From contig JAJRUR010000235.1 of NCBI GenBank assembly GCA_024277695.1, forward strand, positions 1-20,268: a stretch of DNA of 20,268 nt, read 5' to 3'. Source of the stretch: Bacteroidota bacterium (GTDB lineage Bacteria; Bacteroidota; Bacteroidia; Chitinophagales; Saprospiraceae). The translations under genes were made by a program, and so were the position numbers. The notes under the pieces are model-generated. The model was not told the origin of the DNA and made no database searches. It saw nothing but the letters and a program-made list of their open reading frames with translations. Positions 1 through 6,016 of the stretch are shown here, piece by piece. Positions within the stretch are counted from its first letter, which is position 1. The number at the start of each line of letters is the position of its first letter.

Positions 1-9
1 CTGCACAGG

Positions 10-532
10 CAGATTTCATATTACACTATTCTATATGTCATCGTATTTTGACAAAATACATCAAGCTGACTATCAAGTCATTATACCCTATCCTCCTTAG
101 AAGAATGCCAGCGCTTGCAGATTTTATATTAAACTATTCTGTATACGTAGGTATTTTGACAAAATACATCAAGCTGATTATCAAGCTATTTTATGCCCTA
201 TCCTCCTTAGAAGAATTCCAGCGCTTGCAGGTTTTATATTACACTATTCTATATGTCTAAGTATTTTGACAAAATACAACAAGCTGATTATCAAGTCATT
301 ATATCCTTTCCGACTTTAAAGAATGCCAGCGCTTGCAGCTTTTATATTACAGTATTCTGTATACGTACGTATTTTGACAAAATACATCAAGCTGATTATC
401 AAGCTATTATGCCCTATCCTACTTAGAAGAATGCCAGCGCTTACAGATTTCATATTACACTATTCTATATGTCGACGTATTTTGACAAAATACAACAAGC
501 TGACTATTAAGCTATTACACCCTATCCTCCTA
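10..532. repeat. Tandem array of ~108-bp units, each opening with a 17-bp palindrome
   Basis: A non-coding, AT-rich tandem array with about five units visible. Each begins with the identical palindrome GTATTTTGACAAAATAC, found at 43-59, 151-167, 261-277, 369-385 and 477-493, so the spacings are 108, 110, 108 and 108 bp. Within a unit follow a second dyad around CAAGCTGATTATCAAGCT, a CCTATCCTCCTTAGAAGAA stretch, a third partial dyad CCAGCGCTTGCAG, and a TTTATATTACACTATTCT tail. The units alternate in type: units 1 and 3 have AAGTCATTATA and end GTATACGTA, while units 2 and 4 have AAGCTATT and end TATATGTC. The left edge is a partial unit near the window start, so more copies may lie outside. 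The last unit breaks off at about 532, just before the arsR stop. Because 108 is a multiple of three, open frames run through the array, but they are a by-product of the period. Confidence 0.93.
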
Positions 533-543
533 TGCAGCAAATG

Positions 544-849
544 TCACTTTGCTAGAATGAGATCCAATAATTCTTGGGCGGTTGCATTCATATCGGTATG
601 AATAAAATAATACACTTTAGGATGCCGGATAGTATAATCCACAAGTCCCACCTCAATCAAAACTTTTAGATGTTGAGCAACTGTCGTGCGAGCAAGCGGA
701 AGAAATCTCGACAATTCAATAGAAGTATATTCATGATTATTTTGTAATAATCTCAATATCCTGACTCGAGCCGGATGTCCGAAAGCTCTACCGATCGACG
801 CAATGGATTGTTCGGTAGAGGTAAAAATGTCTGATTTTGAAAAGGCCAT
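544..849 (-). CDS. ArsR-family winged-helix transcriptional regulator without cysteines
   Basis: A DNA-binding repressor of the ArsR type, 101 residues, a normal length for the family. The winged helix covers roughly residues 15-85. It has the typical start (AFGHPARVRILRLL), a recognition-helix segment (TTVAQHLKVLIEVGLV) and the wing (YTIRHPKVYYFIH). The metal-sensing members carry an ELCVCDL-like cysteine pair at the start of the recognition region; here the segment reads SIELSRFLPLA and the protein contains no cysteine. It is therefore unlikely to sense thiophilic metals through that site, and its signal is unknown. It is the last gene of the minus-strand two-component operon, 31 nt after the kinase stop. 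Its own stop lies beside the tandem repeat array. The stop codon sits in the loop of a perfect AGCAAA/TTTGCT stem (536-541 and 548-553), but no T-run follows, so a classical terminator is not evident. Confidence 0.88.
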   Translation of the reverse strand: MAFSKSDIFTSTEQSIASIGRAFGHPARVRILRLLQNNHEYTSIELSRFLPLARTTVAQHLKVLIEVGLVDYTIRHPKVYYFIHTDMNATAQELLDLILAK

Positions 850-880
850 AATGAAAATATTTAGATTCAGATCTGATATT

Positions 881-1918
881 CTATTCCACTTTTTTTAATG
901 TAAACCCAAAAGTTGAGCCCAAACCCGGCGTAGATCTAACATTGATGGTTTGCTTATGCGCTTCGATGATATGTTTGACTATAGACAAACCCAAACCACT
1001 ACCACCTACAGAGCGAGATCTAGACTTATCCACACGATAAAATCGATCATAAAGGTGTTTTAGGTGTTTTTCCTCAATCCCATTCCCATTATCTGCTACC
1101 TCGACTAATATAAAATGGTTCATATCATACAAACCAACTTTAGTACGGCCAGAGATAGATCCATATTTTATAGAGTTACCAATCAAATTACTCAATACTT
1201 GGCGTATGCTCTCCTTGTCAGCAGAAACCATAAAATGATTATTTGCCCCTTCTCCAAATACCATTTTTATTTGTTTCTTGGACGCTTGGAGCTCAAAATC
1301 TTCAAACACTTCTACAATCAAGTTATGAATATCAAAAGTCTCTATATTTAGGATAAATTCTTCACTTTCTAGTTTAGTAATGAGATCTAAGTCTTCAATT
1401 ATCGTGGTAAGACGATCGAGATTTGAGAGGGCTTTATCCAAATATTTTTCATTGATATCCGGATCATAAATTCCACCGTCTCTAAGCGTATGTAGATAAC
1501 CTTGTAGATTAAAAATTGGAGTTTTGAGCTCGTGAGAAACGTTGCCAATATAATTTCTTCTGTATCTCTCTAGAGATTTAAGCGATTTAATTTCTTCCTC
1601 TTGGCTTAGTGCCCACTCTTTTACGTCGTCTTCTACATTTTTTAAGATATCATCATCCGGATTGATACTATCAGAACTATTAGGAAAGGAAGACTTTTGT
1701 TTTTGGATTACTTTATAAATCAATTTTACTCTTCGATAGACATACTTTTGAAGAACAAATAATATAGTGATGTAGTGAATAAAATAACTAAATACAAGTA
1801 AGAGAAGTAATTCAAATAAGCTAAATGTACCATGCGCTTGAGATAATATTAAATATCCTATCCCAAAAACAACCGTAAGAAAAACAGATGAATAAAGTGC
1901 TATCTGTCTCGGGGTCAA
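881..1918 (-). CDS. PhoR-type membrane sensor histidine kinase
   Basis: Sensor kinase of a two-component system. It autophosphorylates a histidine and passes the phosphate to the response regulator encoded just upstream. Counting from the TTG at 1918 (345 residues): two membrane segments at about 5-26 and 33-57 with almost no periplasmic loop, a charged linker, and the HisKA H-box NVSHELKTP with His129. The ATPase motifs are the N-box LSNLIGNSIKY (Asn248), G1 DNGNGI (276-281), the F-box RFYRVDKSRS and G2 GGSGLGL (305-311). No separate sensory domain or HAMP is obvious. The start is uncertain. In-frame ATGs occur only at 2035 and 2020, 84 nt or more inside the regulator gene, and the peptide they would add has no resemblance to a kinase. 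Related Bacteroidota kinases commonly begin with a short basic leader before L-T-P-R, which points to TTG at 1918, or a rare ATA at 1930, 4 nt after the regulator stop. GTG at 1960 is a further option. Confidence 0.9.
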   Translation of the reverse strand: MTPRQIALYSSVFLTVVFGIGYLILSQAHGTFSLFELLLLLVFSYFIHYITILFVLQKYVYRRVKLIYKVIQKQKSSFPNSSDSINPDDDILKNVEDDVKEWALSQEEEIKSLKSLERYRRNYIGNVSHELKTPIFNLQGYLHTLRDGGIYDPDINEKYLDKALSNLDRLTTIIEDLDLITKLESEEFILNIETFDIHNLIVEVFEDFELQASKKQIKMVFGEGANNHFMVSADKESIRQVLSNLIGNSIKYGSISGRTKVGLYDMNHFILVEVADNGNGIEEKHLKHLYDRFYRVDKSRSRSVGGSGLGLSIVKHIIEAHKQTINVRSTPGLGSTFGFTLKKVE

Positions 1919-1934
1919 ATTTTTAAATATATTA

Positions 1935-2621
1935 TTAGAAATCGATTTTATACCCAACACCTTTGACAGTTTTAATAATTTTATTGCCGAGCTTCTCGCG
2001 GAGTTTTCGAATATGTACATCGATAGTCCGGTCACCTACTATGACATCATCTCCCCAGATTTTATGCATAATCTCAAATCTTCTAAAAACCCTTCCCGGT
2101 TTACTTGCCAGAAGATTGAGTAATTGAAATTCTTTTCGAGCAAGTTCTATTTTATCGCCATTTTTATAGGCCAAAAACTGGTCCGGGTCTATCACTAGAT
2201 CACCAATTTTGATCGTCTTGTTAAGGATAGTTTTATCCATTTCTTTTTTTCGTCTAAGCAATGCCTTCACCCTCGAAATCAACAAATTGGGACGTATAGG
2301 CTTCTGAATAAAATCATCTCCTCCACTATCCAAGGCAGCTATTTGGGTATAATCCTCACCCCGAGCAGACAAAAAAGCTATGATACAATCTTCCAATGCC
2401 TCCATATCGCGCAGATGTTTACAAACTTCGATCCCGTCCATTTCCGGCATCATAATGTCCAATATAACTAAATCCGGTTTAAATCCGGATGCAACTTCCA
2501 AAGCAGCCATTCCACTCGATGCCGTTCTTACTTTATAGCCCTCCTTAAGTAAGTTATAGCTCAAAAATTCGAGAATGTCATCCTCATCATCTACAAGTAA
2601 TATTTTTTTCTTTTTTCCCAA
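1935..2621 (-). CDS. OmpR/PhoB-family response regulator
   Basis: DNA-binding response regulator, 228 residues, the usual length for the OmpR/PhoB family. The receiver domain (about 5-120) has the acidic pocket Asp11-Asp12, the phosphoacceptor Asp55 in VILDIMMPEMDG and the conserved Lys107 in QKP. The C-terminal winged helix (about 135-227) contains LARKEFQLLNLLASKPGRVF and RTIDVHIRKLREKLG, ending in the family signature VKGVGYKIDF. It starts 4 nt after the DUF4296 lipoprotein stop and is followed immediately by the histidine kinase, its presumed partner. This gene order is typical of PhoB/PhoR-like pairs in Bacteroidota. I see no neighbouring phosphate-transport gene, so a phosphate-specific role cannot be claimed. 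Confidence 0.95.
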   Translation of the reverse strand: MGKKKKILLVDDEDDILEFLSYNLLKEGYKVRTASSGMAALEVASGFKPDLVILDIMMPEMDGIEVCKHLRDMEALEDCIIAFLSARGEDYTQIAALDSGGDDFIQKPIRPNLLISRVKALLRRKKEMDKTILNKTIKIGDLVIDPDQFLAYKNGDKIELARKEFQLLNLLASKPGRVFRRFEIMHKIWGDDVIVGDRTIDVHIRKLREKLGNKIIKTVKGVGYKIDF

Positions 2622-2625
2622 ACTA

Positions 2626-2943
2626 TTATTTTTTAGTTTCTAGATCCAATAGCCGTTCAGTGACTTTCTGATACAGCCCTTGGGCTCTATCGGGATCATT
2701 TTGTAATAGACGAATGTCTTCGCTAAGTTCCTCTTTATCCAAGTTATGCATTTCTGCTATACGATTTAAAAATTTTAGGCGCAAACTATCCCGCAAATGC
2801 CACTTTTCTTTTTCTATTTTGGCTTCAGCCAAATGCAGCTCTACTAACACATCTACCATCTCTGTATCAGATATCGAATAATTCTTTGCGCTTTCACTGC
2901 AAGTAAAAAATAACAATCCAATAAGCAACACATACATCCTCAT
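2626..2943 (-). CDS. DUF4296-family small lipoprotein
   Basis: A short secreted protein (105 residues from the ATG at 2943) with a lipoprotein-type signal peptide: a hydrophobic run YVLLIGLLFFT followed by Cys15, the probable lipidation site. The mature part is helical and charged. It contains MVDVLVELHLAEAKIEKEK, which matches my memory of the DUF4296 family, a Bacteroidota-restricted group of unknown function. The start overlaps the stop of the upstream phosphatase gene as TGATG, which suggests translational coupling. A GTG one codon upstream (2946) is an alternative start. The response regulator begins 4 nt after its stop. The position inside a signalling operon hints at an envelope-linked accessory role, but that is inference. 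Confidence 0.82.
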   Translation of the reverse strand: MRMYVLLIGLLFFTCSESAKNYSISDTEMVDVLVELHLAEAKIEKEKWHLRDSLRLKFLNRIAEMHNLDKEELSEDIRLLQNDPDRAQGLYQKVTERLLDLETKK

Positions 2944-3440
2944 CACCTAATGAATTGTTTTGGATAATAAAAACTCTCCAATACACAATCCTTTATGTCA
3001 AAATCTACCCAAGAGTCTATTGGAGTTCTTATCACAGCGATACCACAAGTCGGAATATTATCAATTTGGACATCTGGGATTGTATTTGCAAACCATGTCC
3101 AGCCGGGGTTGTGTCCAAAAATGGCGACATGCTTATATGTATTTGGCAGTATTCCGATGACTGAAAGTATTTGTGACAACCCTGCATGAAATAGTTCCGG
3201 ATATAGATGAATGTGTTCATCTTCTATCCCATATGAGTTAGCAAAATACTCCGCCGTAGTCTTAGCCCGTAGGGCGGTACTCGTACAGATTGAGTCAAGT
3301 ATGGGATATTTCTCTTTGAGCATAACTGCCATAAATGGTGCATCCCGAAAGCCACGCTTATTGAGCGGACGATCATGATCAACCAGTTCCGGATGAGCCC
3401 AACTGGATTTTGCGTGTCGTATTAGAAATATTCGCTTCAT
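2943..3440 (-). CDS. SixA-type histidine phosphatase family protein
   Basis: Member of the histidine phosphatase (phosphoglycerate mutase-like) superfamily, small SixA-like branch, 165 residues. The catalytic RHAK motif is at residues 8-11 with nucleophile His9. DRPLNKRG follows at 23-30, Arg58 lies in STALRAKTT, and the second histidine motif GHNPG is at 109-113 (His110). In Escherichia coli SixA acts on phosphohistidine of phosphotransfer proteins; whether this one does is not shown by sequence. The open frame extends upstream to 3488, but the ATG at 3440 gives the family's usual MKRIFLIRHAK start, so I chose it. It is the first gene of the operon that continues into the DUF4296 lipoprotein (overlapping TGATG), the response regulator, the kinase and the ArsR regulator. 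Confidence 0.93.
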   Translation of the reverse strand: MKRIFLIRHAKSSWAHPELVDHDRPLNKRGFRDAPFMAVMLKEKYPILDSICTSTALRAKTTAEYFANSYGIEDEHIHLYPELFHAGLSQILSVIGILPNTYKHVAIFGHNPGWTWFANTIPDVQIDNIPTCGIAVIRTPIDSWVDFDIKDCVLESFYYPKQFIR

Positions 3441-3485
3441 TATGATTATATTGCTCTGTTTTGTAGAAAACAGAATACTTAAGCA

Positions 3486-3493
3486 CAAAAATA
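3486..3493 (-). promoter_or_regulatory. Possible Bacteroidota -7 promoter box of the sixA-led operon
   Basis: On the minus strand the sequence reads TATTTTTG, a match to the Bacteroidota -7 consensus TAnnTTTG, about 45 nt upstream of the phosphatase ATG at 3440. I see no convincing TTTG -33 box at the usual 19-21 nt spacing, so this rests on a single short box in AT-rich DNA. Confidence 0.3.
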
Positions 3494-3718
3494 ATGAATA
3501 AAATCGAGCTGAACGGTAAAAATAAGCTATTGCGTAATAGAGATATTATCACAACCAATGCTAAGATACACAAATATCCCCATGTAAGATGCTTGAAAAT
3601 AGCTGTCGGTACTTGGGATCTGTGTAGAGATCTGAGTGTTAATAGTTTGATGCGAAGGATATATTCTCCAAAAAAACAGTAAGTACAAACGATAACTGAA
3701 GAGCAAAAAATAAATACC

Positions 3719-5083
3719 ATGGATTCCAATAAACGCACATATATAAAATTGAATCAATTTATCGAAGAAATCCCCTCAAACCAATTAAAGCAATTCATAC
3801 ATCAGTTTGCTCAAAGACACAACAAGCTTAAGGTCGCTCTACTCTTCTATTTTGCTGATCAAATCAGTGATTCGGATCAGACGAATAGATATCTTGAGCT
3901 ATTCTACAAATATTTCTGTCCCATCAGATCCAATGGAAAACCGATAAGCAGATCAGAAATCATCAATTATATCTATGTCTGCAATATCATGCTCGATCGG
4001 GGAGAATGGTTAATACTGCATAAAGACTATCAACAGACCTTCTATCTGATAGAGGCTATATTTCAGCACAGTACAGCCCTACTCAAGCAACCAAATCAAC
4101 AACCAAAGTTGGAGGAGATATTACTCGAATGGCAGCAATTTTTTGAAAGTTTCCTCTTACACATACAATCCCCTGAACTGATCAGAAAATGTTATAAATT
4201 ATTAACCCACACTATACAAAACAATCATTATATAGTCACTCACCCCAGGCTTAATTTATATCACCTAGCGCATAAAAGCGAAGTTTTTAGTCCCTTTCAA
4301 AAAGAAACTGAGCAGCTATTCAATGGATTAATGAATAAAAAAGAAGTAACTACAGCAGAACAGATAACTCTAGTGCGATATCTGCTGGCCAAAAATAAAA
4401 TAGCGAAATGCGTATCCTTTATCAAAAAAACAAAAATTCAAAAAGAACATATTCAATCTATTTGCGCTCTAGTCCAAGAACAACACGTGACATCTGCTCA
4501 TCAAATTATCATTTTTAAAGAAATACTCAAAAAGAATCTAACTAAAACTACAAAAGCAGATGTACTTGCTAAACTTTGTGCACTCTATTTGGACCATGCT
4601 GATTTCGATGCTGCTCTCGAAATGCACATCCTCTACTATCTTATAACCTCTGATATGGATATATTCAGACCATTAGCTAGATCAAAATATTTTTCTTGGT
4701 CAAATTTAGAAAATGCACTCAATACTCATGCAATAGAGGATCCGTATTTAATCATCCGAATAGCTATTTGGAGCAATTCCAATAAAATGCTTATCCGCTT
4801 ACTCAAAAGATATCAAAATCTGCAACTATTAACGGATTTAGCAACTCCATTATCTAAATTAAGTTTTATCCCTTTCCAAGAAATGCTGTTAGAATCCTTA
4901 GACAATTATTTAAAAGATCACTTCGGACATGTAGCTGCCCTAAAAACCAAATCAGGATTGATCAAATTACTGCAATTAGATGACAAAAAACTAGCTCAGA
5001 GTTACGTTCAGCACATCCTAAAATATTATCCCCATCGCAGGAGTCTGAAAGATATGCTCCAACAATTCAGATTCTCAACATAA
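3719..5083 (+). CDS. Hypothetical helical protein, no family recognised
   Basis: A 454-residue protein I do not recognise. It has no signal peptide and no convincing membrane segment, so it is probably cytoplasmic. The sequence is rich in Leu, Ile, Lys, Gln and His and appears almost entirely alpha-helical. Successive helix pairs such as KADVLAKLCALYLDHADFDA and PYLIIRIAIWSNSNKMLIRL suggest an alpha-solenoid or TPR-like fold, though no canonical TPR signature can be aligned by eye. The C-terminal piece (QSYVQHILKYYPHRRSLKDML) resembles helical tails of some larger bacterial proteins, but I cannot name a family. No catalytic motif is visible. The gene is more AT-rich than valS or the CBS-type gene. 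It stands alone, divergent from the sixA operon and convergent with the desaturase gene. The ATG at 3719 is the first in frame. Confidence 0.85.
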   Translation: MDSNKRTYIKLNQFIEEIPSNQLKQFIHQFAQRHNKLKVALLFYFADQISDSDQTNRYLELFYKYFCPIRSNGKPISRSEIINYIYVCNIMLDRGEWLILHKDYQQTFYLIEAIFQHSTALLKQPNQQPKLEEILLEWQQFFESFLLHIQSPELIRKCYKLLTHTIQNNHYIVTHPRLNLYHLAHKSEVFSPFQKETEQLFNGLMNKKEVTTAEQITLVRYLLAKNKIAKCVSFIKKTKIQKEHIQSICALVQEQHVTSAHQIIIFKEILKKNLTKTTKADVLAKLCALYLDHADFDAALEMHILYYLITSDMDIFRPLARSKYFSWSNLENALNTHAIEDPYLIIRIAIWSNSNKMLIRLLKRYQNLQLLTDLATPLSKLSFIPFQEMLLESLDNYLKDHFGHVAALKTKSGLIKLLQLDDKKLAQSYVQHILKYYPHRRSLKDMLQQFRFST

Positions 5084-5110
5084 ATCTAGTATTGGGATTT
5101 TAATTTTTTT
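5082..5110 (+). terminator. Weak candidate terminator after the helical protein gene
   Basis: At the stop codon a short inverted repeat AAATC/GATTT (5082-5086 and 5096-5100) is followed by TAATTTTTTT. It lies between convergent genes, where a terminator is expected, but the stem is only 5 bp and AT-rich. Confidence 0.25.
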
Positions 5111-5112
5111 CA

Positions 5113-5928
5113 TCAGTCCGTCTTCACACTCCTGTCAAATGGCAAAAACATTTGATACCATAGATCGTCTGACGTATCATCTTGCAGTACATCCAGTCCA
5201 TAGCGAACGGATGAAGGGTCTTCATAGACCAAGGTTCCAAAGAGACGATCCCATATCGAAAGAATATTACCAAAATTAGTATCTGTCCAGGGACGCTCAA
5301 AATGATGATGAAACTTATGCATATCCGGGGTGACGACAATCCAACTCAAAGACTTATCCAACCATAAAGGCATCCTAATATTGGCATGTGTCCAGTATGT
5401 AAATAAAACCGTGCTCAACCGATATATCAAATAATAAGACAATGGCATACCGGTAAGCAAAATTACAACTAAGGAAAATAGCTCTCGAATCAAATAATCC
5501 CCCGGATGATGACGAGTCCCTGTCGTGACATCTACATGCGTATCACTATGGTGTACCATATGAAACTTCCACATCCACCTTACCTTGTGCAGTAAATAAT
5601 GCGAAAAATATTGAGCCACAAGATCCAAAAGCATAAAAGCTAGTAGTAGCTCTAGCCACACAGGCCAAGACAGTAGATGAAGCAACCCAAAGGAGCTCTC
5701 CGAAGTCCATAAAAATACACCCGACATCAAAGCTGCCATCAATATATTGATAATAATCGTCGTGCCCAGAAATACAAAATTTATCCGCGCATGCTTCCAT
5801 TTATTATACACAAAAGAAAATCTCGGTAGGAGCAATTCCATTAACCAAAATATGACTAAGCAGATAAGTATCCACAAAAATTTTTGTACATCCGAAAACT
5901 CAGCAAAATAATCTAACATTTGAGCCAT
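5113..5928 (-). CDS. Fatty acid hydroxylase / sterol desaturase family membrane protein
   Basis: An integral membrane di-iron oxygenase of the fatty acid hydroxylase superfamily, 271 residues. Hydrophobic segments lie at about 17-34, 51-74, 88-108 and 150-178. The histidine clusters that bind the di-iron centre are present and in order: H110-x3-H114 (HYLLH), H123-x2-HH (HMVHH, 123-127), HH at 140-141, and HKFHHH (204-209). This family hydroxylates or desaturates lipids such as sterols, fatty acids, carotenoids or alkylglycerols; the substrate cannot be read from the sequence. It follows valS in the same direction after an 88-nt gap, so it may share its transcript, although the two functions are unrelated. 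It converges with the helical protein gene. Confidence 0.92.
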   Translation of the reverse strand: MAQMLDYFAEFSDVQKFLWILICLVIFWLMELLLPRFSFVYNKWKHARINFVFLGTTIIINILMAALMSGVFLWTSESSFGLLHLLSWPVWLELLLAFMLLDLVAQYFSHYLLHKVRWMWKFHMVHHSDTHVDVTTGTRHHPGDYLIRELFSLVVILLTGMPLSYYLIYRLSTVLFTYWTHANIRMPLWLDKSLSWIVVTPDMHKFHHHFERPWTDTNFGNILSIWDRLFGTLVYEDPSSVRYGLDVLQDDTSDDLWYQMFLPFDRSVKTD

Positions 5929-6016
5929 TCGTATATTTTATTTTTATCCGTACATTCAGAAAATCCGAATACTCTTAACTCGGTGATAGTACCCCAGTCG
6001 GCAATTACAATAATAA

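Noticed and set aside
536..553. AGCAAA/TTTGCT hairpin over the arsR stop as an intrinsic terminator
   Set aside because: The stem is perfect but AT-rich, and no T-run follows on the minus strand.
48..601. Open frames on the plus strand through the repeat array (70 and 92 residues)
   Set aside because: They repeat with the 108-bp period, which is a multiple of three, and have no protein-like features; the second also runs into arsR on the other strand.
3379..3738. Minus-strand frame of 119 residues with two hydrophobic stretches upstream of the sixA-type gene
   Set aside because: It overlaps the phosphatase gene by 62 nt and starts inside the divergent gene. A second minus frame in the same stretch is equally hydrophobic, which points to T-rich DNA rather than a membrane protein. 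Not fully excluded.
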